This document shows, piece by piece, positions 18,813 through 27,483 of a stretch of DNA of 64,000 nucleotides (within the stretch, counting starts at the first letter, position 1; each line of letters opens with the position of its first letter). Below the pieces are notes generated by a model. It searched no databases. It saw only the letters and a list, made by a program, of their open reading frames with translations, and was not told where the DNA came from. Source of the stretch: Opitutaceae bacterium (lineage in GTDB: Bacteria > Verrucomicrobiota > Verrucomicrobiia > Opitutales > Opitutaceae); NCBI GenBank assembly GCA_028691845.1, contig JAQUYL010000015.1, forward strand, positions 1-64,000. The letters are read 5' to 3'. The translations under genes were made by a program, and so were the position numbers.

Positions 18813-20177
18813 CTAAACCGCACGCTGCTCGATGAAGCGCTTGATCGCGTCCGGTTCGGCCGGCAAACGGTGTTTCACGACCGGTTTCGCCTTCAAGGCC
18901 TCCAGCACCGGATGCGTGCTTTCCCGGCCGATGGCGGCACGGATAGCGTCGGGGAATTTGGCGGGATGAGCGGTGGACAGGATCACGTTCACCCGGGCCG
19001 GATTCAAATCCGCGAACGCGCAGGCTGTATGGGGATCGACGACATACCCGTGGCGTTCGAATACCCGGCGGATGATGTCGGTGATTTCGCCGTCGGCGGC
19101 CCGCGAAGAGCTGAAGGTCGACCGGTCAAAACTCTCAAATCGATAGGCGCCGGTGGCCTTGATCTGTGCCATAACCGCGCGCACTTTCGCAGCCTCCTTG
19201 CCGACGGAGTAATACAGGAAGCGTTCAAAGTTCGACGCCACCTGGATGTCCATTGAGGGCGCCAGGCTCGGTTGTACGGCTCCCACGCGGTATTCGCCCG
19301 TCGTGAACAAACGGTGGAGAATGTCGTTCTGGTTGGTGGAAACCTTGAATCCTCGCACCGGCACGCCCATATGCGCGAGCAGCCAACCAGCGAACACATT
19401 GCCGAAATTGCCGGTCGGCACGACAAATTCCACATCCGGGCGCTCGCTCGGCGGCAGACGGAGCCATGCGTAAAGATAGTATACACATTGGGCCAGCACG
19501 CGCGCCAGATTGATGGAATTGACAGCGGACAACCCGTACCGGCCGCTGAACTCGCGATCGCCGAACACCTCTTTCAGTGCGTTCTGGGCGTCATCAAAGG
19601 TCCCATCCACCGCCAGCGCGTAAACATTGCTGGATCCGGTGCAGGTCATCTGCCGTTCCTGCAACGGCGAGACTCGGCCGTCGGGATAGAGAATGAAGAT
19701 GGCCGTGCGGGGCTTGCCGAGCAGGCCATAAATCGCCGCCGCGCCGGTGTCGCCGGAGGTCGCCCCGAGCACGTTGATGCTCTGCTGCGTGAGCTGGCAC
19801 TGATTCTCATAGAGATTGCCGAGCAGTTGCAGGGCAAAGTCCTTAAAGGCCAGCGTCGGCCCGTGGAAGAGCTCCAGCACGTAAGTTTGCGCATCCAGAG
19901 CCCGTAGAGGGGCAATGTCCGGATGATTAAAATGAGCGTAGGACCGGTGCACTGTCCGGTTCAGCAGATCGGCCGGAACATCAGTGGCAAACAGACCCAA
20001 AAATTCCGCGCATAAATCGGCATAGCCCAGTTTCTGCCAGGAGGGAAGCCGTGGAGTGATATCCGGCAGGCTTTCGGGCAGATACAGACCGCCATCGGGA
20101 GCCAGTCCGATAGCGACGGCCTGGGAAAAGGTGACCGGTTCGGTCTGGCCGCGGGTGGAGACGTAACGCATGGCCAC
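18813..20177 (-). CDS. thrC: Threonine synthase
   Basis: 454 residues. It converts O-phospho-L-homoserine to threonine, the last step of the pathway begun by the two upstream genes. PLP-binding Lys112 is in GPTLAFKDFALQ, and the phosphate-binding region GATSGDTGAAA follows. The N-terminal YVSTRG segment and overall length fit the fold-type II threonine synthases of the YCO/ThrC group. It begins 12 bp after lysC and is the last gene of the serA-plsY-hom-lysC-thrC unit. MAMRYVS gives two candidate ATGs two codons apart. Confidence 0.93.
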   Translation of the reverse strand: MAMRYVSTRGQTEPVTFSQAVAIGLAPDGGLYLPESLPDITPRLPSWQKLGYADLCAEFLGLFATDVPADLLNRTVHRSYAHFNHPDIAPLRALDAQTYVLELFHGPTLAFKDFALQLLGNLYENQCQLTQQSINVLGATSGDTGAAAIYGLLGKPRTAIFILYPDGRVSPLQERQMTCTGSSNVYALAVDGTFDDAQNALKEVFGDREFSGRYGLSAVNSINLARVLAQCVYYLYAWLRLPPSERPDVEFVVPTGNFGNVFAGWLLAHMGVPVRGFKVSTNQNDILHRLFTTGEYRVGAVQPSLAPSMDIQVASNFERFLYYSVGKEAAKVRAVMAQIKATGAYRFESFDRSTFSSSRAADGEITDIIRRVFERHGYVVDPHTACAFADLNPARVNVILSTAHPAKFPDAIRAAIGRESTHPVLEALKAKPVVKHRLPAEPDAIKRFIEQRAV

Positions 20178-20189
20178 AGCCCATCGGGG

Positions 20190-21407
20190 CTACATCTTGT
20201 CCAGCGCGAAGGCCGTGTGCGCCGCACGGGTGGCCTCCTCACCGCGTTTCTCGTCGATGATCACGGAAATTTTAATTTCCGAGGTGCTGATCATCTCGAT
20301 ATTGATTTTGTGGCTCGCCAGCGCCTGGAACAGATGGGCCGCCACACCAGCATGTGTTTTCATCCCCACGCCCACGACCGACAGCTTGGCGACGTTCTCC
20401 CACACGGTAACCTCACCGCCGCCGAGTTCGGCCAGCACCGGCTTCAGCGCATGTTCGGCCTTCCGGGCCTCATCGCGCCCGACGGTGAAGGTCAGGTTGG
20501 CCACGCCGCCGCGACCCACGTTCTGCACGATCATGTCAACGTTCACATTCGCGTCGGCCAGCGTCTTGAAGATTTTCGCCGCTGATCCCGGCTTATCGAC
20601 GAGGTTGTTGACCACGACCTTGGCCTGGTTCTTGTCCAGCGCGACCCCGCGCACGACGACTTTTTCCATGTAGGCGACTTCTTCTTTCACAATGGTTCCT
20701 GGGTTTTGGTTGAAACTGCTGCGCACTTCGAACACGACGCCGTATTTCTTGGCAAACTCGACCGAACGCGATTGCATGACCTTCGAGCCAAGGCTGGCCA
20801 GCTCGAGCATCTCGTCATAGCTGATTTCCGCAAGCTTGCGGGCATCCTTCACCAAACGCGGATCGGCTGTATAAACACCGTCCACATCGGTATAGATTTC
20901 GCAGAGATCGGCCTTGATCGCCGCGGCGATGGCGATGGCGGTGAGATCGGAACCGCCGCGCCCGAGCGTGGTGATATGACCGTCATCGTTGATGCCCTGA
21001 AAACCTGCGACGATGACGACTTTGCCCGCATTCAAATCCTGCTGCAGGGGACGTGCGTTGATCTTCTTGATCTTGGCCTTGGTGTGCATCTTGTCGGTAA
21101 AAATGCCGGCCTGACCTCCGGTGTAGGAAACCGCCGGCACGCCCAAGGCATGCAGCGCCATGGCCGTGAGCGCGATAGTCTCCTGCTCGCCAACGGCGAG
21201 TAGCATGTCCATCTCGCGATCGTCGGGGAACGGCATGATGGTCTTGGCGCGGGCGATGAGCTCGTTGGTCACGCCGGAACGGGCCGAAACGACCACGGCC
21301 AGCCTGTGCCCCTCGTCGCACCGGGCCTTGATGCGGGCGGCCACATTCTTGATGCGATCGACATCGCCGACCGAGGTGCCGCCATATTTTTGAACAATAA
21401 GTGCCAT
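20190..21407 (-). CDS. lysC: Aspartate kinase
   Basis: 405 residues. It phosphorylates aspartate at the entry to threonine, methionine and lysine synthesis. The N-terminal kinase domain begins VQKYGGTSVG (residues 5-14) and carries VVSARSGVTNEL and GRGGSDLTAIAIA. Two ACT domains follow from about residue 265 (VVRGVALDKNQAKVVV, LSVVGVGMKTHAGVAAHLF), so feedback inhibition by lysine and/or threonine is expected. It starts 17 bp after hom and is co-transcribed with it. Confidence 0.94.
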   Translation of the reverse strand: MALIVQKYGGTSVGDVDRIKNVAARIKARCDEGHRLAVVVSARSGVTNELIARAKTIMPFPDDREMDMLLAVGEQETIALTAMALHALGVPAVSYTGGQAGIFTDKMHTKAKIKKINARPLQQDLNAGKVVIVAGFQGINDDGHITTLGRGGSDLTAIAIAAAIKADLCEIYTDVDGVYTADPRLVKDARKLAEISYDEMLELASLGSKVMQSRSVEFAKKYGVVFEVRSSFNQNPGTIVKEEVAYMEKVVVRGVALDKNQAKVVVNNLVDKPGSAAKIFKTLADANVNVDMIVQNVGRGGVANLTFTVGRDEARKAEHALKPVLAELGGGEVTVWENVAKLSVVGVGMKTHAGVAAHLFQALASHKINIEMISTSEIKISVIIDEKRGEEATRAAHTAFALDKM

Positions 21408-21424
21408 ATTGGAACGGGAGGTTT

Positions 21425-22741
21425 TCAGTTCGCAAAGTCCGCAATGCGCAGGAGCAGCGGTTCATCCAGCACGCAGCCCAACCGTTGCAGCGCGCTAACT
21501 GTGCCGCGCAGGGCGTGCTCGTTGCTGCGGTGCGTTGTCAGAATCAGCGAGGCCGCCCGCGGATGCGGGCTTGGGTGCTGCAGCACGCTCTCAATGCTGA
21601 CGCCGTGCCGTGCCGTCACCGTGGCTACCCGGGCTAGCACGCCCGGCTGGTCGCGCACCTCGAGGCGCAGATAAAAGGGGCACTGCATCCGGGCGAGCGG
21701 GCTAAGCTTGAGGCCGTTGCGGCGGGGCAATTCGTCCGGAGTCGGCATTGATTTCCCGCACCGCAGCAGGGTCACGGCGTCGGCAATGTCGCTGATTACG
21801 GCGCTGGCGGTTGCATCCTGCCCCGCACCGCGGCCGATGTAGAGCGTGGTGCCGACCACGTCACCCGTGACCGAAATGCCGTTGTAGACGCCGTTCACAT
21901 TGGCGATCACATTGCGCCGCGGAACCAGCGTCGGGCATACGCGCACCGCCACCTCGTTGGTGTCGAAGTCGCGCGTGATGATGGCGAGAAGCTTGATCCG
22001 GTAGCCCAGCGCGGCGGCATTGGCGATGTCGGTGGGGGTGATTTTTGTAATCCCCTCGATGAGCATCTGCCCGGTTTTCACCCAACGGCCGTGCGCGAGG
22101 TAGGCCAGGATGGAGGCCTTGTGCGCCGTGTCCCACCCCTCCACGTCGAGCGATTCGTTCGCCTCCGCATAACCGAGGCGCTTGGCGTCGGCCAGCACCT
22201 CGGCGTAGGGCCGCTGTTCTTCCTCCATCCGCGTGAGGATGTAGTTGCAGGTGCCGTTGAGGATGCCGTAGATGAGAGGAAACCGATTGGCCACCAGACC
22301 CTCGCGCAGCGCCTTGACGATGGGAACGCCGCCCGCCACCGACGCCTCAAAGAAGACATGCCCGCCGCCGCGGCGCGCAGCGGCGAAGATCTCCGGTCCA
22401 TACGCGCACAGCAGCGCCTTGTTGGCAGTGACGACGATCTTGCCTGCCGCCAAGGCGGTCAGCACCACCTCGCGCGCCACCGTCGTGCCGCCGATAAGCT
22501 CGCACACGATCTGCAACGCAGGATCGCGGGCCACGTCGAGCGCATCGGACACGAGCCGGGAGGCCGGGATTCCCGCGCTGCGCGCCTTGCGCAGGTCGCG
22601 CTCGGCCACGCGCTGCACGACCAGGCGTGCGCCCAGCCGCCGCTCCAGCTCGGCGCGGGTGCGCGCAAGATGCTTCCACACGCCGGTGCCAACCGTGCCA
22701 AGGCCACACAGGCCGATACTGACGACTGCGGTCTTCTTCAT
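21425..22741 (-). CDS. hom: Homoserine dehydrogenase
   Basis: 438 residues. It reduces aspartate semialdehyde to homoserine. The NAD(P)-binding Rossmann motif GLCGLGTVGTG is at residues 10-20, the cofactor/substrate segment VVTANKALL near 103, the catalytic region NGTCNYILTRM near 163, and DVEGWDTAHKASILA near 199. A C-terminal ACT domain (from about YLRLEVRDQPGVLARVA) provides allosteric control. The gene follows plsY by 14 bp and precedes lysC in the five-gene operon. Confidence 0.94.
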   Translation of the reverse strand: MKKTAVVSIGLCGLGTVGTGVWKHLARTRAELERRLGARLVVQRVAERDLRKARSAGIPASRLVSDALDVARDPALQIVCELIGGTTVAREVVLTALAAGKIVVTANKALLCAYGPEIFAAARRGGGHVFFEASVAGGVPIVKALREGLVANRFPLIYGILNGTCNYILTRMEEEQRPYAEVLADAKRLGYAEANESLDVEGWDTAHKASILAYLAHGRWVKTGQMLIEGITKITPTDIANAAALGYRIKLLAIITRDFDTNEVAVRVCPTLVPRRNVIANVNGVYNGISVTGDVVGTTLYIGRGAGQDATASAVISDIADAVTLLRCGKSMPTPDELPRRNGLKLSPLARMQCPFYLRLEVRDQPGVLARVATVTARHGVSIESVLQHPSPHPRAASLILTTHRSNEHALRGTVSALQRLGCVLDEPLLLRIADFAN

Positions 22742-22755
22742 TGGGTTTCAGTCTC

Positions 22756-23373
22756 CTAAGATTTTCTGACGAATTTATGTTCCGTGCCGTCCAGCAGACG
22801 CCGGATGTTGGCACGGTGACGGACGATCACGAACACCCCGATGGCGGTCGCAACAATATTCAGCGGCAGCGGATTCCGCAGCGCCCAGCTCGCAGCCGGT
22901 ACCGCCACGGCCGCCAGGATGGACGCCAGCGATACATAGCGCGAGATGAGGAAGGTCAGGAACCATACTGCCGCCCCCGCCAGACAGGCCATGGGCATGA
23001 GCACCACCAGGCCGCCGGCCGCCGTAGCCACGCCCTTGCCGCCGCGAAATCTCGTGAAGCAGGAGAAACTATGGCCGAGCAACGCCGCGACCAGCCCGAC
23101 CAGCCCGGGCAGCAGGCCGTCTCCCCCCGTCGGGCCGAACAATGCCGGCACCAGCGGCCAGCCCGTCGCGACCGCGCCTTTCAAAAAATCGAGCGCAAAG
23201 ACGGCGTAGCCCGGCTTCGCGCCCAGAACGCGCTTGACATTGGTCGCGCCCGGATTGCCGCTCCCGGCCTCGAAAATATCCACGCCGTAAGCCCTGGCGA
23301 CGAGGTAGCCAAAGGGAATCGCTCCGAGAAGATAACCTCCGACTGAGGCGGCAATGACCGGACCGTATATCAT
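22756..23373 (-). CDS. plsY: Glycerol-3-phosphate acyltransferase PlsY
   Basis: 205-residue polytopic membrane protein. It transfers an acyl group from acyl-phosphate to glycerol 3-phosphate, the first step of phospholipid synthesis. Motif GSGNPGATNVKR at 37-48 and the glycine-rich loop RGGKGVATAAG match the PlsY signature. Its ATG overlaps the serA stop by one base (TGATG), so the two are translationally coupled. Its place between serA and the threonine genes is unexpected and probably reflects shared growth control more than pathway logic. Confidence 0.93.
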   Translation of the reverse strand: MIYGPVIAASVGGYLLGAIPFGYLVARAYGVDIFEAGSGNPGATNVKRVLGAKPGYAVFALDFLKGAVATGWPLVPALFGPTGGDGLLPGLVGLVAALLGHSFSCFTRFRGGKGVATAAGGLVVLMPMACLAGAAVWFLTFLISRYVSLASILAAVAVPAASWALRNPLPLNIVATAIGVFVIVRHRANIRRLLDGTEHKFVRKS

Positions 23374-24962
23374 CAGAGATTCACCAAGACCGCACGCCTG
23401 ATGGCGGGATGGGTATGAACCTCCTTCAGCACGCGTTCATCCGGAGTGCTGTCGAGATTGATTACCGTGAGCGCTGTGCCGCCCTCCGTATTGCGGCTGA
23501 GCGACATCGCCGCAATGTTTACGTTCTCGCGTCCCATGAGGGTGCCGACCCAGCCCAGGATCCCGGGCTTATCCGTGTTCTCATACACCAGCAGGGAGCC
23601 GGACGGGAAAACCTCTACGTCGCAATCGTTGATGGCCACCAGCCGTGGCGTATTGCTCTTGCCCAGCAGCGTGCCCGCCGCCGACACACACGCACCCTCG
23701 GCGGTGAAAGCCTCGACCTGGATCAGTTCCGTATAGTCGGCATCAAGATTTGATTTCACCACCTCGACTTGCACTCCCAAGCGCTCCATGTGCACCGGAG
23801 CGTTGATGAAATTCAGGCTCTCGCTGCTGATGCGGCGGAGGAACCCCCGCTGGACCGAGCGGGTGACGGGATCGGCGTCGCGCTCGGCCACCTTGCCCCA
23901 ATACGTGATGCGCAGCCGTTCGACGCGCCCCGTGGATAGTTGCTGTACCAGGCTCCCGAGCTTGGTGCCAAGTTCGAGATGCGGTCCGATCGCCTTGAGC
24001 GTAGCGGCATCGAGGGACGGCATGTTGACGGCATTGCGAATCACTCCACCGTTGAGCACGTCTGCGATCTGCTCGGCAATCTCGACGCCCACGGCGTCCT
24101 GCGCCTCGGCGGTGGAGGCGCCTAAATGCGGAGTCAAAGTGACGTTGGGCAGCTTGCGCAGCTCGCTAGTGTCGGGCAGCGGCTCTTTCTCGAACACATC
24201 GAGGCCGGCGGCGGCGACGTGGCCCGACTTGAGCGCGGCAATCAACGCCTCTTCCTTGATGATGCCGCCGCGGGCGCAATTGAAAAGACGGACCCCCTTC
24301 TTGCACTTGGCGAGTGCAGCCTCATCAAGCATGTATTTGGTCGTGTCGGTCAGCGGCATGTGGACCGTGATGTAATCGGAACCGGCGAGCAGCTCGTCGA
24401 GCGTGACGGCCTCGATTTGCATGGCCTTGGCGCGGTTCGGTGCAAGGTAGGGATCGTAGGCGAGCACGCGCATGCCAAAGGCCTGCGCCCGTTTGGCCAC
24501 CTCGGATCCGATGCGGCCAAGGCCGATAACACCGATCGTCTTCCGGAAAAGCTCGATGCCCGCGAAGGTCTTGCGGTCCCACTTGCCTGTGCGCATTGAG
24601 GCGGCGGCTTGCGGCACCGGCCGGGCTCCGCACAGGATGTGCGTGAACGTCAGTTCGGCCGTCGCAATCGTGTTGCCCGACGGCGTGTTCATGACGATGA
24701 CCCCGCGTTCCGTGGCGGCATCTACATCGACGTTGTCCACCCCCACCCCCGCGCGACCAACCACTTTGAGCAGGGGAGCCGCGGCAATGACTGCCGCCGT
24801 GATCTTGGTTTCGGAACGAACGGCGATGGCGTGAACATCCTTGACGAGTTCGAGCACCTTGTCCGGAGAAGAGTTATATGCCTCGACAACTTCCATGCCC
24901 GGCTGCTGGCGCAGAAAGGCAACTCCCTTGGGTGAGATTTTGTCGGCAACTAGTATTTTCAT
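23373..24962 (-). CDS. serA: D-3-phosphoglycerate dehydrogenase
   Basis: About 529 residues from the ATG at 24962 (a Met two codons upstream is also possible). It catalyses the first committed step of serine synthesis. Features in order: substrate-domain segment VGRAGVGVDNVD, NAD-binding GLGRIGSEVAKRA, catalytic region FNCARGGIIKEEAL and PHLGASTAEAQ, then the intervening ASB domain and a C-terminal ACT domain (VYENTDKPGILGWVG), the long form found in many bacteria and expected to be serine-regulated. It is the first gene of the five-gene minus-strand operon, so its promoter should lie between 24963 and 25132. Confidence 0.94.
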   Translation of the reverse strand: MKILVADKISPKGVAFLRQQPGMEVVEAYNSSPDKVLELVKDVHAIAVRSETKITAAVIAAAPLLKVVGRAGVGVDNVDVDAATERGVIVMNTPSGNTIATAELTFTHILCGARPVPQAAASMRTGKWDRKTFAGIELFRKTIGVIGLGRIGSEVAKRAQAFGMRVLAYDPYLAPNRAKAMQIEAVTLDELLAGSDYITVHMPLTDTTKYMLDEAALAKCKKGVRLFNCARGGIIKEEALIAALKSGHVAAAGLDVFEKEPLPDTSELRKLPNVTLTPHLGASTAEAQDAVGVEIAEQIADVLNGGVIRNAVNMPSLDAATLKAIGPHLELGTKLGSLVQQLSTGRVERLRITYWGKVAERDADPVTRSVQRGFLRRISSESLNFINAPVHMERLGVQVEVVKSNLDADYTELIQVEAFTAEGACVSAAGTLLGKSNTPRLVAINDCDVEVFPSGSLLVYENTDKPGILGWVGTLMGRENVNIAAMSLSRNTEGGTALTVINLDSTPDERVLKEVHTHPAIRRAVLVNL

Positions 24963-25131
24963 AGGCATAGAAATAGCGACTGAAAGGCCCAGATCGGCAA
25001 AACGCAACCATGAGATGCAGGGGCGTTATGACAGATGACCCGCCCCTGACACCGGGTATCAGGCGAGCATCCGCCGTCGCTCGCGTCTGGATCGAGCAAT
25101 TGGATGGACGGGATGGGGTTGAGACAACTAC

Positions 25132-25154
25132 TGATAGTTACTTAACAAAGTGAC
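25132..25154 (+). repeat. Left inverted repeat of the IS630-type element
   Basis: TGATAGTTACTTAACAAAGT and three further bases pair with the right end at 26164-26186 (18 of 23 positions). Confidence 0.65.
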
Positions 25155-25183
25155 AAGCGGCGGATTGGCTGCTCTCCTGCGGC

Positions 25184-26156
25184 ATGGGAATGCCGAAAGG
25201 ACAGAAGATGGACGCGGAGGCGCTGGCGGCGCGCCGCTTGGAAGCGCGCCGGCTGCTGGACGAGGGCATGGCGCAGGCGGAGGTGGCCCGGCGGTTGAAG
25301 ACGACGCGGCAGTCTGTGAGCCGGTGGGCGCGACAGCCACGCAAGGCGCTGGCGCAGGTGCGTCGGCAGGGACGCAAGGCGCAGCTCGACGAGGCGGCCC
25401 GGACGAAGCTGCGGAGCGCGATCCTGGCCGGCCCGCAGGCGGCGGGCTTCGCCGGTGAGTTGTGGACCGTGCCGCGGATACGCCAGTTGATCGCCCAGCG
25501 CCTTGGTGCGCACTTCAGCACCGTGCATGTGTGGCGCCTGCTGGGACAGCTGGGCTTGAGGCCGCAACGGCCTGTCGGCCGGGTCCGGGAACGCAACTAG
25601 GCGTAGATCGTCGAATGGGAAAACAAGACCTGGCCGCTCCTTAAAAAGCCCGCCGGGAAGTCCGCACCCTCGTCTTCCTCGACAAGAGAGGTTTGAGCCA
25701 ACGGCCGCACCCCGGCGCTGGCCTTCAGCTTCAACTGGAAAAGCATCTCGGCGAACGCCGGACTGACCCTGCAAAACTTTTACTTCCGCCTGCATGCTTG
25801 GTTGATCAAGAGCCCGCAGGTGATCGCGTTCCTCCAGGCGCTGCATCGTCAACTCCCCGGCATGTTCCCACTGCTGTGGAACGGGGCCCACGATCCACCC
25901 CAGCAAGCCCGTCGCCGCCAACCTCGCCGCCCATGCCGACTGACTGCAAGTCGAACGACTGCCGGCCTACGCTCCGGAACTTAATCTCGTCGAGTATCTG
26001 TGGGACTGATGGAAACAACACGAACTGGCCAACTTCTGTCCCAAGGACATCTCGGACCTCAGCCACGCCGCCAGCCAGGCGTTTAAGCGCATCCGCCGTC
26101 GCCAACGACGCCCAAAACTCATCTCCGCCTTTTTCGCCCAAGCCGAATTATCTTAA
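25184..26156 (+). pseudogene. Degenerate IS630-family transposase
   Basis: The first 138 codons (25184-25600) stay open and encode a winged-helix/HTH domain (LLDEGMAQAEVARRLKTTRQ and TVHVWRLLGQLGLRPQRP). The DDE domain is then scattered over frames: a block reading ALAFSFNWKSISANAGLTLQ at about 25717-25776, PQVIAFLQALHRQLPGMF, then LPAYAPELNLVEYLWD, and finally ELANFCPKDISDLSHAASQA with the usual family ending FFAQAELS and TAA at 26154-26156. Frameshifts and internal stops (at least near 25600, 25690 and 26005) make it inactive. Confidence 0.8.
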
Positions 26157-26163
26157 ACCCATC

Positions 26164-26186
26164 GTAACTTCTTTAGGTAAGTATCA
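26164..26186 (+). repeat. Right inverted repeat of the IS630-type element
   Basis: GTAACTTCTTTAGGTAAGTA and three further bases match the reverse complement of the left end, starting eight bases after the transposase stop codon. Confidence 0.65.
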
Positions 26187-26301
26187 ATTATTGTAAAATG
26201 TCAGAGTCGCTCAGGAATTGTAGGCCCATGCCTGAATATCATGTTTGCTCCATCCGACAATATCGCGTGGGTCTAGCAAACCACCCGTCGCCGATATAAA
26301 C

Positions 26302-27483
26302 ATGATCACCAGCCCCTCCCTTCCACACCGTTCCTGTAACTGCTGGATTTGGCCGGGCCTGCTGTTGATTGGCACCGTACTGGCGGGCTGCTCGGACGGG
26401 GCAAAATCCAACGATCGTTCGGCCCGCAGCATTGGCCCCGCCCCGGTGGTGGTCGCCAAGGTCCAGCGCAAGGTGGTGCCGCTGGCGCTTGACGCCATCG
26501 GCGCCGTCGAGCCGATCCGCACCGCCGCGGTGCGTTCGCAGGTGTCAGGGATATTGCTCCGGCTCGCCTTTCGGGAGGGACAGGATGTCCAGCAGGGCGA
26601 TTTGCTGTTCGAAATCGACCCCCGCCCTCTGGAGAATTCGCTGCGCTCCGCCGAAGCCGAGCTGCAGAAGACCCGCGTGCAGCTCGAGACCGCCCACGCC
26701 GCCGTGGTCCGCTACCGGGGACTCAACGAACAGGGCATGGTGTCAAAGGAGCAGTTCGAGTCGATTCAGGACAACGAGCGCAGCCTGCAGGCCGCAGTCC
26801 ACGCCAGTGAGGCTGCTGTCGAGAACGACCGGCTGCAGCTGGCGTATTGCTCGATTCAAGCGCCGATTTCGGGACGCACCGGCAGTCTGGGCGTGCATGA
26901 GGGCGATCTGGTCGGCGCCAGCGACCCTGCCGGCGCGCTCGTGGTCATCAACCAGCTGAGCCCCATCTATGTGACCTTTTCCGTGCCGCAACAAAACCTG
27001 GCCGCCCTCAACCGGCGCCGCGCGGCAGACGGCATCCCGGTCTTGGCGTCGCCCCCCGGCGGCAACAAGCAACCCGAGCAGGGCGAGCTGACCTTCATCG
27101 ACAATATGATCGATTCCGCCACCGGCACGCTGAAACTCAAGGCCACCTTTCCCAACCTCAACCACCGGCTGTGGCCGGGTCAGTTTACCAACGTCCGGCT
27201 GATACTGTCGGCCCCGGAGGTGCTCGTCGTGCCGCAGGCGGCGGTGCAGACGGACCAGAACAACCAGCATGTCTTTGTCGTCAGGCCGGACCGGACCGCC
27301 GAATTCCGCGCCGTGGTCGTCAAGCGGACTTTCGAGGGGGAAGCGGTTGTGTCCTCGGGGCTCACCGAGGGAGAGACCGTCGTGGTCGATGGCCAATTGC
27401 GCGTGGTCGCCGGCGGCAAGGTCGAGATCAAGCAACCCCCACCCCCCCCGGCGCCGGCACCGAGCGCGGCGAAATCGCGATGA
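26302..27483 (+). CDS. RND efflux periplasmic adaptor subunit (membrane fusion protein, lipoprotein)
   Basis: About 393 residues from the ATG at 26302, chosen because the lipobox VLAGC follows a hydrophobic segment. The mature protein shows the MFP plan: first lipoyl half (IGAVEPIRTAAVRSQVSGIL), alpha-helical hairpin (about 110-170), second lipoyl half (ISGRTGSLGVHEGDLVGA), beta-barrel and membrane-proximal domain (LTEGETVVVDGQLRVVAGGK) and a Pro-rich tail. It links the inner-membrane pump to an outer-membrane channel. Its TGA overlaps the pump ATG (ATGA), so the two are translationally coupled. No TolC-like gene is adjacent. Confidence 0.9.
   Translation: MITSPSLPHRSCNCWIWPGLLLIGTVLAGCSDGAKSNDRSARSIGPAPVVVAKVQRKVVPLALDAIGAVEPIRTAAVRSQVSGILLRLAFREGQDVQQGDLLFEIDPRPLENSLRSAEAELQKTRVQLETAHAAVVRYRGLNEQGMVSKEQFESIQDNERSLQAAVHASEAAVENDRLQLAYCSIQAPISGRTGSLGVHEGDLVGASDPAGALVVINQLSPIYVTFSVPQQNLAALNRRRAADGIPVLASPPGGNKQPEQGELTFIDNMIDSATGTLKLKATFPNLNHRLWPGQFTNVRLILSAPEVLVVPQAAVQTDQNNQHVFVVRPDRTAEFRAVVVKRTFEGEAVVSSGLTEGETVVVDGQLRVVAGGKVEIKQPPPPPAPAPSAAKSR

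Larger units (their letters stand above)
25132..26186 (+). mobile_element. Decayed IS630-family insertion sequence with both terminal inverted repeats
   Basis: The element is bounded by inverted repeats at 25132-25154 and 26164-26186, identical at 18 of 23 positions when one is reverse-complemented. Between them lies one plus-strand transposase gene that is broken several times. The family assignment rests on the HTH region and on recognisable DDE-domain blocks. A duplicated TA target is not certain: TA dinucleotides lie close to both ends but at unequal distance. The insertion lies between serA and the RND efflux genes. Confidence 0.75.
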
